Counted from the first letter of the stretch, positions 1 through 6,846 are shown. The stretch is DNA of 7,738 nt from Gemmatimonadaceae bacterium (GCA_025356185.1 JANXUN010000069.1:1-7738); one strand, 5' to 3'. Translations and numbers: made by a program. Notes: a model not told the origin generated them from the letters alone.

Positions 1-348
1 CAATGTCATGCGATCGCCGTCGGGAATGGCGACGGTTTCGATGAGCTGTCCATCGTGCATGCGAAACAGAAACTTCTCCGTACCGTCCAGCGAACGCTGT
101 CGTGTGGCCAGCTCAAGCATCGGTATGGTGAACGATGCGTCCAGGGCCTGACGCAACGCGATGGGAAGTTCCGTCACATCGTGAAACGATTCGACGGGAC
201 GGAGCCAGAGACGACCGTAGAGCTGCGATGCGCGATAGGCGGGCTCGCCGCGAGTCGTGAACCATTCACGTAGTCGCGCGAGCGCTGCGTCTGGATCCAG
301 ATCCAGTAAGTTCTCACGTATATGCTGCGACGGTACGCCATCGGTCAT
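1..348 (-). CDS. rlmN: RlmN, dual-specificity 23S rRNA (A2503-C2)/tRNA (A37-C2) methyltransferase, N-terminal part (3' end off window)
   Basis: Reading leftwards from ATG at 348, a frame of 116 codons stays open to the window edge, so the gene continues beyond base 1. The translation fits the RlmN N-terminal accessory domain. It starts near NLLDLDPDAALARLREW (residues 13-29), continues with GEPAYRASQLYGRLW (residues 34-48, the family's helical RNA-binding segment) and TELPIALRQAL (about 58-68), and reaches SLDGTEKFLFRMHDGQLIET (about 83-102), the strand just before the radical SAM barrel. The CxxxCxxC cluster motif and the catalytic cysteines lie outside the window. RlmN is a radical SAM enzyme that methylates C2 of A2503 in the peptidyl transferase centre and A37 of some tRNAs. 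Its ATG overlaps the stop of the upstream membrane protein gene (ATGA), which implies translational coupling. The identification is firm at family level; completeness cannot be judged. Confidence 0.93.
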   Translation of the reverse strand, partial: MTDGVPSQHIRENLLDLDPDAALARLREWFTTRGEPAYRASQLYGRLWLRPVESFHDVTELPIALRQALDASFTIPMLELATRQRSLDGTEKFLFRMHDGQLIETVAIPDGDRMTL

Positions 349-1262
349 TCGTGAATGATCGAACTAAGGGTGAATTGATAGGTGGGGCTGAGTCCTGAGA
401 TGCCTTGTTCTACCGCCAGACCCACGACAAAGCGCGCATAGTGGAGAGCAAACCCTCCGCGAACGCGCGACGCGGTGCGCCCCGACGCCGTCGATTGCAA
501 GAACATCGCGCGCAGATCAACCTTCTCGCGACGCCAGCTGAGAAAAGGTCCGTGTTCGCGCGCGCCGCGATTCACGCCGTTGTAACTGTATCCAATTCGC
601 GACTCGCGATCCGTCTCACCCATCAATCGAAAATCCGCAGCGGCCAAGAGAGCGGGGCGATCGTCAATTTCGCGACCTGGACGCCACAAGAAACTTGAGA
701 CTCCAAAACGCGCGTCGCGTACCGGGAGCGAGTGCACCACGATCCCCAAATCTGCGGCGACGGCGCTTCTTGTTACTTGGTCGACCTGGCCTTGACGGAG
801 GCGCATCGCGACGCCGGCCGTTACGTGCGGCATCACTTCACGAGCTGCGATCACGGACAGTAGGAGACTCGAGTAAGGAACGGATCCAATCGACTGCGGA
901 TCGGTGTCGGTGCGCGTGATATCACTTACGCGGGTTGATGCCACGGAGACACCAAGTGTCGTCCCAGATTCACGTCGAAATGCGATCGAAAGCAGTTGAC
1001 CGTCAACGCCTTGGGCGCTGCCGCCGGAATTAAGCGACGCTACTCCCAGTCGCCAACGCTCACGCTTCGCCATCGATGCGGCCGCTGGATTCCAGAGTCC
1101 GCTACCGGGTTCGAGGGCAAGCGCAGCAGGCTCGAGCATCGCGCCGAGCGGAAACTCCCAGAGGTCGCGAGCCGGCACGGACTGCGCGCTGAGCCGACAG
1201 GCGCAGACGAAGGCGGCAAGCCCGCACAAGAACATGCGGCGCATGAAGTTGAGTCTAGTCAC
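345..1262 (-). CDS. Putative outer-membrane beta-barrel protein, PorV/FadL-like (UPF0164-type)
   Basis: This 305-residue protein has an N-terminal signal peptide: basic residues MRRM at 7-10, a hydrophobic core FLCGLAAFV at 11-19, and a likely cleavage after LSA near residue 26. The mature part begins with a GSGLWNPAAAS motif (53-63), which resembles the WNPAG segment at the start of PorV/PorQ/FadL-like barrels. Alternating hydrophobic/polar strands follow, such as QLLSIAFRRES, TTLGVSVAST, LLLSVIAAREV, HVTAGVAMRLRQ and GFALHYARFVVGLAVE. The end, TYQFTLSSIIHE, is strand-like but lacks the usual terminal aromatic residue. The start is a GTG at 1262; ATG codons at 1244 and 1235 are alternatives that keep most of the signal peptide, and none has a clear ribosome-binding site. 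It is probably an outer-membrane protein of unknown cargo or role. It is the first gene of a leftward unit with rlmN, with a 4-base overlap. The gene is certain from frame and signal peptide; the family name is tentative. Confidence 0.75.
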   Translation of the reverse strand: MTRLNFMRRMFLCGLAAFVCACRLSAQSVPARDLWEFPLGAMLEPAALALEPGSGLWNPAAASMAKRERWRLGVASLNSGGSAQGVDGQLLSIAFRRESGTTLGVSVASTRVSDITRTDTDPQSIGSVPYSSLLLSVIAAREVMPHVTAGVAMRLRQGQVDQVTRSAVAADLGIVVHSLPVRDARFGVSSFLWRPGREIDDRPALLAAADFRLMGETDRESRIGYSYNGVNRGAREHGPFLSWRREKVDLRAMFLQSTASGRTASRVRGGFALHYARFVVGLAVEQGISGLSPTYQFTLSSIIHE

Positions 1263-1376
1263 CCGTCAAAGTCGGAACAAGCAACGATCGCGCGATGGCG
1301 CTCGGACGTTCGCTATCTTGCCTATGCTAAGTCGTGTATTTTAAGCCAGTTACCCTGTCTTCAAGGAGTGCTGTTC
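1263..1376. promoter_or_regulatory. Divergent intergenic region between the outer membrane protein gene and aspS
   Basis: This 114-base gap is the only place in the window where both transcription units can begin, so promoters for both directions should lie here or just inside the genes. For the rightward unit, candidate -10-like elements are TATCTTG at 1314-1320 and TATGCT at 1323-1328. Neither has a convincing -35 partner at normal spacing. The part from about 1324 to 1360 is more AT-rich than the coding flanks. A perfect 10-base palindrome, ATCGCGCGAT, occupies 1287-1296 and could be an operator, although such CG-rich palindromes occur by chance in genomes like this. I see no terminator hairpin, riboswitch or T-box-like structure ahead of aspS. 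The gap's function as a promoter region is inferred from gene layout; the exact elements are not established. Confidence 0.45.
1363..1368 (+). promoter_or_regulatory. Ribosome-binding site of aspS (AAGGAG)
   Basis: AAGGAG is a near-perfect Shine-Dalgarno sequence that ends 8 bases before the in-frame GTG at 1377. This is the strongest such site in the window. It decides the aspS start in favour of GTG 1377 over the in-frame ATG at 1407, which has no comparable site upstream. The in-frame GTG at 1368 overlaps the site itself and so is unlikely. Confidence 0.75.
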
Positions 1377-3191
1377 GTGCCTGAGAGTATTGCGGATCGG
1401 CAAGTGATGGCAACGTCCCTGCGCACTGACGCATGCGGTCAGTTGCGGCGTGAAGATGTGGGACGCACGGTCCGCCTTGGCGGATGGGTGCATCGCAGCC
1501 GTGATCTTGGCGGACTTGTCTTTATTGACTTGCGAGACCGCACTGGACTGTTGCAGTTGGCGTTTGGTCCGGGTTGGTCGCCCTCCGATGCGTTGGCGAC
1601 TGCAGCAGCTGTCGGCGTCGAGTCGGTGATCTTGGGCGAGGGGGAAGTGGTTGCGCGCGAAGCCGATCGCGTGAATCCCGATATGCTCACCGGCGAGATC
1701 GAAGTGCGCGTGCGGTCCATTCGCATTGTTGGTCCCGCGGCAACGCCCGCGCTTCCCGTGGCGCGTGCACGCGGCGAAAAGGCACCCTCTGAGGAGCTAC
1801 GACTCCGCCATCGTTATCTCGACCTGCGGCGCCCCGAGCTGCAGCAGAATCTTGTGTTGCGTCATCGGCTGATGCAGGCGACGCGACGATATCTGTGCGA
1901 TCACGGATATCTCGAACTCGAAACACCGATTCTCACCAAGCCGACGCCCGAAGGCGCGCGCGACTATCTCGTCCCGAGCCGTGTGCACCCGGGTGAGTTC
2001 TATGCACTCCCGCAATCGCCGCAGATTTACAAACAGCTGTTTATGATTTGCGGATTCGATCGCTATTTCCAGATCGCGCGATGCTTTCGCGACGAGGATC
2101 TCCGCGCGGATCGTCAGCCTGAGTTCACGCAAATCGACATCGAAGCGTCGTTTATCGAACGCGAAGATATTGCCACGCTCGCTGAAGGACTTATTGGCGC
2201 GCTGTGGCGTGAAGCAGGGCATGAAATCCCGGCACAATTCGAGCGCATGACGTACGCCGATGCGATGGAGTATTACGGCTGTGATCGGCCCGACCTTCGC
2301 TACGGACTGCGCGTCGCCGATTACAGCAGCGTGTTTCGCACGCTGGATTTTGCTGTGACCACCTCAGCGCTTAGTGCGGGAGCGCGTGTGCGTGGAATTA
2401 TTGTGCCCGGTGGTGGTGCTTGGAGTCGGAAGCAAGTCGACGAACTCGAAGCGCTGGCGAAAAGCGCGGGTGTGGGCGGTTTGTTGCGACTGCGTAAGAC
2501 AGATGGCGCGTACGATGGACCGTTGGCGAAGTATCTCACCGACGAAGCGCGTTCGGCATTCGCGCTGAACGACGGCGACCTCGCGCTCTTTGTTGCTGCC
2601 GCGGATCGCGTCGCGAATCCTGCGCTTGATCGCGTGCGGCAGGAATGCGCGCGTCGCCTCGATCTCGTGGATGAAAACGCGCAACGTTTTCTGTGGGTGA
2701 TGGATTTCCCCATGTTCGAAGAAGATCCGGCCACGGGTGCGCTGGCCGCGGTGCACCATCCGTTTACTGCGCCGCACCCCGACGACATGCGCGAGTTTCC
2801 TGACGCGCCTGCGCGCTGGCGTGCGCTCGCATACGATGTCGTGTTGAATGGGACCGAGTTGGGTGGTGGCAGTATTCGCACCAGCGATCCCGCCGTTCAA
2901 TCGCGAATGTTCGCGCTGCTCGGCATCGGTGATGTTGCAGAGCAGGAACGTCGCTTTGGATTTTTGCTGGAAGGGCTGCGTGCCGGCGCGCCACCGCACG
3001 GCGGTATTGCGTTTGGCTTTGATCGCATCGCGATGCTCCTGTCGCACGCCACCTCGTTGCGCGACGTCATCGCATTTCCAAAAACGACGGCCGCGCGTTC
3101 GCTTTTTGAAGGTGCACCCGTCGCGGTGCCCGAAGCAGATCTTGCCGAATTGAACATTGCAGTTCGTCTCAACGACGGTCGGAAGGGCTGA
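1377..3191 (+). CDS. aspS: Aspartyl-tRNA synthetase, bacterial type
   Basis: AspRS is a cytoplasmic class IIb enzyme that activates aspartate with ATP and charges tRNA-Asp. From GTG 1377 the product is 604 residues, close to the roughly 590-600 usual for bacterial enzymes. The N-terminal OB-fold anticodon-binding domain shows GGWVHRSRDLGGLVFIDLRD (35-54). The catalytic domain follows with RYLDLRRPE (146-154), motif 1 around LELETPILTKPTPEG (179-193), the QSPQ loop (213-216), motif 2 as CFRDEDLRADRQPEFTQID (236-254), and motif 3 as GGIAFGFDRIAMLL (542-555) with its ATP-binding Arg550. Residues about 312-430 form the GAD-type insertion of bacterial AspRS, and ELGGGSIR (494-501) is intact. A start at ATG 1407 would lose ten poorly conserved residues. 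The frame stays open upstream to about 996, but that part lies antisense to the membrane protein gene. The stop overlaps the phoH start (TGATG). Leu44 matches discriminating rather than P. aeruginosa-type non-discriminating enzymes. Confidence 0.97.
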   Translation: MPESIADRQVMATSLRTDACGQLRREDVGRTVRLGGWVHRSRDLGGLVFIDLRDRTGLLQLAFGPGWSPSDALATAAAVGVESVILGEGEVVAREADRVNPDMLTGEIEVRVRSIRIVGPAATPALPVARARGEKAPSEELRLRHRYLDLRRPELQQNLVLRHRLMQATRRYLCDHGYLELETPILTKPTPEGARDYLVPSRVHPGEFYALPQSPQIYKQLFMICGFDRYFQIARCFRDEDLRADRQPEFTQIDIEASFIEREDIATLAEGLIGALWREAGHEIPAQFERMTYADAMEYYGCDRPDLRYGLRVADYSSVFRTLDFAVTTSALSAGARVRGIIVPGGGAWSRKQVDELEALAKSAGVGGLLRLRKTDGAYDGPLAKYLTDEARSAFALNDGDLALFVAAADRVANPALDRVRQECARRLDLVDENAQRFLWVMDFPMFEEDPATGALAAVHHPFTAPHPDDMREFPDAPARWRALAYDVVLNGTELGGGSIRTSDPAVQSRMFALLGIGDVAEQERRFGFLLEGLRAGAPPHGGIAFGFDRIAMLLSHATSLRDVIAFPKTTAARSLFEGAPVAVPEADLAELNIAVRLNDGRKG

Positions 3192-4153
3192 TGGAAAACA
3201 CCGTCGTGCCGACCACGGTGCGCGTCTCGGTCGAGGGCGCAGACCTCTTGCTGTTGGCGGGCGTCAGCGATGAGAACTTGGTCCAACTCGCACGCGCAAC
3301 TGGAACGCGCGTAGCCCTGCGCGGCGATGCGTTATCCATTGTTGGTGACAGCGAAGCCGTCGCTCGTGCAGAAGGGGTCGCGGTCGCGATGGTCGCGCTC
3401 GCGCGCGACGGTCGCGCGGTGACTGCCGATGACGTGCTGCGACTTTCTCTCATCGAGCGTCCTGCAGAGGCACCCGGCGCGACAGCCGCTACGTTGGTGG
3501 TGCCGGGCGCACGACGCGGCGTGCAAGCAAAGACGCCAGGGCAGGCCGAGTACCTCAAGAAAATCAGCGAACACGATATCGTGGTGGGCATCGGCCCGGC
3601 GGGTACGGGCAAAACGTATCTCGCTGTTGCCGCCGCTGTCGACGCGCTCATGAAAAAGCGTGTGCGACGAATCGTGCTCGCGCGGCCTGCCGTCGAAGCC
3701 GGCGAAAACCTGGGATTTTTGCCCGGTGACATGCAGGCCAAGATCGATCCGTATCTGCGTCCGTTGTACGACGCGCTTGACGATCTCATTCCCGTTGAAC
3801 GGATTCAAAAACTGATCGAAACTCGCACCATTGAAGTCGCACCGCTCGCGTTTATGCGCGGCCGCACGCTTGGCGATTCATTCGTGATTCTCGATGAAGC
3901 GCAAAACGCCACGGGCATGCAGATGAAGATGTTTCTCACGCGCTTGGGCGTGAACTCCAAGATCGTGATTACCGGCGATAAAACGCAGGTCGATCTGCCG
4001 CGACGCGAAGAGTCGGGACTGATGCAGATCGAGCGCATTTTGCACGGCATCGAAGGGATCGCGTTTCACTACTTTACCGACGCAGACGTCGTGCGACATC
4101 GTTTGGTGCGCGACATCATTCGCGCCTACAACGCCGACGCGGCCGGCGCGTGA
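3191..4153 (+). CDS. phoH: PhoH-family ATPase (PhoH-like protein, YbeZ type)
   Basis: This 320-residue protein has the PhoH/YbeZ layout. An N-terminal KH-like domain spans about residues 9-88, followed by a variable linker and then the P-loop NTPase domain from about 115. Walker A is GPAGTGKT (135-142). LARPAVEAGENLGFLPGD (163-180) is the family signature, Walker B is FVILDEAQN (231-239), and TGDKTQVDLP (261-270) is the sensor segment. VRHRLVRDII lies near the C terminus. PhoH proteins are cytoplasmic ATPases related to the helicase superfamily 1 core. YbeZ is linked to the rRNA-processing enzyme YbeY by interaction and by gene order, and ybeY is the next gene here. The ATG at 3191 shares its first base with the aspS stop, and GGAAGG lies just upstream at 3181-3186. 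Family membership is clear; the exact molecular role is poorly defined for this family. Confidence 0.95.
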   Translation: MENTVVPTTVRVSVEGADLLLLAGVSDENLVQLARATGTRVALRGDALSIVGDSEAVARAEGVAVAMVALARDGRAVTADDVLRLSLIERPAEAPGATAATLVVPGARRGVQAKTPGQAEYLKKISEHDIVVGIGPAGTGKTYLAVAAAVDALMKKRVRRIVLARPAVEAGENLGFLPGDMQAKIDPYLRPLYDALDDLIPVERIQKLIETRTIEVAPLAFMRGRTLGDSFVILDEAQNATGMQMKMFLTRLGVNSKIVITGDKTQVDLPRREESGLMQIERILHGIEGIAFHYFTDADVVRHRLVRDIIRAYNADAAGA

Positions 4154-4611
4154 GCCCTGCCGAACGCGCAGTGGCGGTGCAGAGTGCGGGAGTGCGGAGT
4201 CCCGTTGCGCTCGCGAAACTCACAGAGCTCGCGCGCCGAGTGCTCGCCGCGCAACGCATTGCGCGCGCCATGATTTCGATCACGCTGGTAAACGAACGCG
4301 CGATGGCGCGCCTCAACCGTGAACACTTGGGTCATCGCGGCGCGACCGATGTGATCACGTTCAAACTGGGCAGCGAGGCGGACGCCTTTGTGCTGGCGGA
4401 CATTTACATCTGCCCCGCTGTCGCGCGCGCGCAGGCATACGAGCACGGTGTCGGTGTGCGCGAAGAGATCGCTCGGCTCGTCGTGCACGGCACCTTGCAT
4501 GCGTGCGGATGGGATCATCCAGTTGACGAGTACCGCACGACCTCGCCGATGTGGCGTCGCCAGGAGCAGCTACTCGCTCGCCTCTGGACGTCTTTGACGC
4601 CGGCCAAATGA
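4150..4611 (+). CDS. ybeY: YbeY, endoribonuclease for 16S rRNA 3'-end maturation and ribosome quality control
   Basis: YbeY is a cytoplasmic zinc-dependent metalloprotein (UPF0054) that acts in 16S rRNA 3'-end processing and late 70S quality control. The 153-residue product carries the diagnostic HGTLHACGWDH (113-123), with three metal-ligand histidines at 113, 117 and 123 in the family spacing HxxxHxxxxxH. The earlier family segments are also present: ITLVNERAMARLNREHLG (44-61), ATDVITFKLG (65-74, usually PTDVLSFP) and LADIYICPAVARAQA (82-96, usually LGDIxIS). About 40 residues precede the first conserved strand, slightly longer than in many short homologues. The only well-placed start is GTG 4150, which forms a GTGA overlap with the phoH stop, so translation is probably coupled. 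The gene ends 25 bases before the first corC-like gene. The phoH-ybeY pairing supports the call. Confidence 0.95.
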   Translation: MSPAERAVAVQSAGVRSPVALAKLTELARRVLAAQRIARAMISITLVNERAMARLNREHLGHRGATDVITFKLGSEADAFVLADIYICPAVARAQAYEHGVGVREEIARLVVHGTLHACGWDHPVDEYRTTSPMWRRQEQLLARLWTSLTPAK

Positions 4612-4636
4612 TCGATCGAAGTACGGGACGGTCGAC

Positions 4637-5905
4637 ATGAGCGCGGGGACGTGGGTTGTCGCTGCGAGTGGCGCGGCGTTTGCTGCTCTCGCCGCAGTGG
4701 GCGACGGTGCGTTGCTCGCAGACTCCACGGCTCCGCCAGGTGGCGATCGCGGTGGTAACGCACCGCTGTCGCTCCTTTCCCGCCCGATTGCGTCACGTGA
4801 ACGTGCCCACCGCGCACTCGCGCTCGCGCGCATTCTTGGACACGCCACCGCCGGTGGCGCGCTCGCACTCGCGTTCGGCGTAGCGGAACGTGCAGAGTGG
4901 CAACGCATCGTGTTGCTGACGTTGTCCGGGCTGATCACCGTGGCACTCGCTGAGAGCACTGCACGCGCGCTCGGCGATGCGCTCGGCGAACACGCAAGCG
5001 CTCCACTACGGGGATTCACTCGTGCATTGCAACTGGTGTTTGCGCCCGTCGTGCGATTAGGCGAGTGGGTCGAAGCACTGTTTGCGGAAGTGGTCGCGGC
5101 AGAAGAGTCGTCGTCCGATCGGCGCGAAGAGGCCGCTGCGCAGTTTCGCGATGTCATTAGCAGTGAAGCTGATGTGTCGCGCGATGAGCGCGAACTGCTC
5201 ATGGGCGTGTTTGACTTCGGCGAAACAACGGCCGAAGAAGTCATGGTACCGCGAGTCGATATGGTGGGCATCGAGCGCACCGCACCGTGGTCAGAAGTGC
5301 TCGATCGTGTCCGTAGCGAGCAGCACTCGCGCGTTCCCGTGTACGACGTGTCCATCGATGAGGTGATGGGCATTTTGTACGCGAAGGATTTGCTCGGAGC
5401 GGTGATCGCAGACGAGGAACCCGCGGCGGGCTGGCAATCACTGCTGCGCGCGCCGACGTTCGTTCCTCCCAGCAAGCGGATCGCGGATCTCTTGCGCGAG
5501 TTTCGCGCAAGTAAGCGACACATCGTGATCGTCGCAGACGAGTTTGGCGGAACCGCGGGGCTCGTCACTATTGAGGACGTGCTCGAGGAACTGGTCGGCG
5601 AAATCCGCGATGAGTACGACGACGAAGAACGACAAGTTGAAACCGAAGGGAGCGATCTCTTTTGGGTCTCTGGACGACTGACCCTGGATGACCTGTCAGA
5701 AGCGCTGAGCTTTGACTTTCGCCGCGACGACGTCACGACGGTTGGTGGGTTGGTGATGGAAACTGTTGGCCGAGTGCCACGCGCAGGAGAGGCGTTGCAA
5801 ATCGGTCCGTTCCGTGTCGTCGTGGAACGCGTCGTGCGACGCAAGATCGAGCGGATCTATCTCGAACGATTGTCGTCGAAGGACGCGCATGTGGCGGGCC
5901 ACTAA
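4637..5905 (+). CDS. HlyC/CorC (CNNM-type) membrane protein with CBS pair and CorC_HlyC domain; degenerate DUF21 domain
   Basis: This 422-residue inner-membrane protein has the complete CorC/HlyC order. An N-terminal membrane region spans about 1-150, with hydrophobic stretches near 5-22, 66-83 and 91-106. CBS1 covers about 202-258 (VMVPRVDMVGIE, SRVPVYDVSIDEVMGILYAKDLL). CBS2 covers about 271-326 (HIVIVADEFGGTAGLVTIED, then VLEELVGEIRDEYDD). The CorC_HlyC (transporter-associated) domain covers about 339-412. Relatives are implicated in Mg2+ or Co2+ movement, with nucleotide binding by the CBS pair. The DUF21 part is unusual: the first helix has AALAAVGDGALL where the family commonly shows SGSETAL-type residues, the second lacks the usual asparagines (HATAGGALALAF), and the third ends AESTARAL where the family has GE-x-x-PK/R. 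Transport competence is therefore doubtful. ATG 4637 has a weak GGGA site 8 bases upstream. The stop overlaps the next gene, a paralogue (TAATG). Confidence 0.88.
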   Translation: MSAGTWVVAASGAAFAALAAVGDGALLADSTAPPGGDRGGNAPLSLLSRPIASRERAHRALALARILGHATAGGALALAFGVAERAEWQRIVLLTLSGLITVALAESTARALGDALGEHASAPLRGFTRALQLVFAPVVRLGEWVEALFAEVVAAEESSSDRREEAAAQFRDVISSEADVSRDERELLMGVFDFGETTAEEVMVPRVDMVGIERTAPWSEVLDRVRSEQHSRVPVYDVSIDEVMGILYAKDLLGAVIADEEPAAGWQSLLRAPTFVPPSKRIADLLREFRASKRHIVIVADEFGGTAGLVTIEDVLEELVGEIRDEYDDEERQVETEGSDLFWVSGRLTLDDLSEALSFDFRRDDVTTVGGLVMETVGRVPRAGEALQIGPFRVVVERVVRRKIERIYLERLSSKDAHVAGH

Positions 5906-6846
5906 TGCCGTTCGTCACGCTGTTTATTGTGGTCGCTGTTGTGGCCGTACTCACGACCGGCGCAACGGCCGTGCGGGCGGTGAGCCGACTCTGGTTGCGT
6001 CATTGGATCGAACGCCGGAGCGCCGACACTCGTGAGATGCAGCAGTATCTCGAGCGTCCCGTGCGATTGGTGCACGCGGCCGGAACGGCGGCTACACTTG
6101 CGGTGTTCATCTGGGGCGCGATTCTCGCCGGCAGCGAGGGACTCCGCACGTGGGCGTTTGTTCGCGACGCGGTTATGGGTGTACTGGTGCTGATTGTGTT
6201 TGGCCAGCTGTTGCCGCGCGCCATCGGACGACGCTGGGCACCGCGGCTTGTTCCGTTGTTCGTGCCAATTTTACGTGTCGTCGATATTGTCGTGACGCCA
6301 TTTCTGCGTGTTGCACAGTGGGCGACGTCGCTGGTGGTGCGCGTGCCGCACGCCAACACAGAGGCGCGCGATGGGTTGGAGGAATTGCTGCGCGACGGTG
6401 CCTTTGACGCGATGGGATCGCCGGAAGAAATGGCGATTATCTCGGGCGTGATGCAATTTGGTGAGAAGACGGTCAAGGACGTGATGACCGCACGCGCGGA
6501 TATTTTTGCGCTCGACGTTGAAGAGTCCGCGCGATCCGTTGCCGACCGACTCGCAACCTCGGGATACAGTCGCGTGCCGTTGTATCGCGGATCACTCGAC
6601 AACATCGTCGGCATGATTCACGTATTCGATGTGTTCAAGGTGGCAGGCGAACGCATGCCGCCGATGCGTCCCGTCACGCGCACGTCGCCAATAAAGGCGG
6701 CAAACGAGTTGCTCTTCGAAATGCTCCGCGCACGACGCCAGCTCGCCGTGGTCTTTGACGACGCGACGCGTGTCGTTGGACTCGTGACGCTCGAAGATCT
6801 GTTGGAAGAGTTAGTGGGCGATATTCGCGACGAGCACGACGAATGA
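5905..6846 (+). CDS. Second CorC/HlyC-like CBS-pair membrane protein, lacking the C-terminal CorC_HlyC domain
   Basis: This 313-residue tandem paralogue of the preceding gene is translationally coupled to it through TAATG. A membrane region covers about residues 1-150, with hydrophobic stretches at 3-22, 54-75 and 86-104. The last ends in VFGQLLPRAIG (98-108), matching the DUF21 GE-x-x-PK/R segment except for Gln in place of Glu. CBS1 covers about 191-245 (VKDVMTARADIFALD, SRVPLYRGSLDNIVGMIHVFDV). CBS2 covers about 255-306 and ends VGLVTLEDLLEELVGDIRDE. The protein stops three residues later (HDE), so the CorC_HlyC domain of its neighbour is absent. In CBS2 the family's D-E-x-GGT loop is replaced by DDATRVVG. 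The stop overlaps the next start (ATGA) and the bases downstream encode MeaB in another frame, so this is a natural end and not a frameshift. It is probably an inner-membrane partner or regulator of the first CorC-like protein; that role is inferred. Confidence 0.85.
   Translation: MPFVTLFIVVAVVAVLTTGATAVRAVSRLWLRHWIERRSADTREMQQYLERPVRLVHAAGTAATLAVFIWGAILAGSEGLRTWAFVRDAVMGVLVLIVFGQLLPRAIGRRWAPRLVPLFVPILRVVDIVVTPFLRVAQWATSLVVRVPHANTEARDGLEELLRDGAFDAMGSPEEMAIISGVMQFGEKTVKDVMTARADIFALDVEESARSVADRLATSGYSRVPLYRGSLDNIVGMIHVFDVFKVAGERMPPMRPVTRTSPIKAANELLFEMLRARRQLAVVFDDATRVVGLVTLEDLLEELVGDIRDEHDE

Noticed and set aside
55..273. A 72-codon plus-strand open frame at the left edge
   Set aside because: The minus strand here encodes the conserved RlmN N-terminal domain without interruption, so the plus-strand frame is a shadow.
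405..919. Two plus-strand open frames (97 and 74 codons) within the outer membrane protein gene
   Set aside because: The opposite strand carries a signal peptide and beta-strand pattern in one long frame; these plus-strand frames have arginine-rich products without motifs.
1195..1205. Possible lipoprotein box (VCAC) in the outer membrane protein signal peptide
   Set aside because: The residue before each cysteine and the -3 position fit the lipobox poorly, while a standard signal peptidase site near LSA|QS fits better.
2321..3047. Two overlapping minus-strand open frames (186 and 227 codons) inside aspS
   Set aside because: Both are Arg/Ser/Ala/His-rich and featureless, and they lie opposite the catalytic motifs of AspRS. 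There is no sign of independent coding.
4612..4636. Possible terminator or promoter in the ybeY-corC gap
   Set aside because: The 25 bases hold no hairpin with a T-run and no promoter pair; only short CGATCG palindromes, common in this composition, are seen.
4570..5844. A 424-codon open frame on the minus strand opposite the first CorC-like gene
   Set aside because: Its product is a Ser/Arg/Thr-rich low-complexity string with no recognisable motif, and it mirrors a gene with clear CBS and CorC_HlyC domains. It is an antisense shadow of GC-rich coding DNA.
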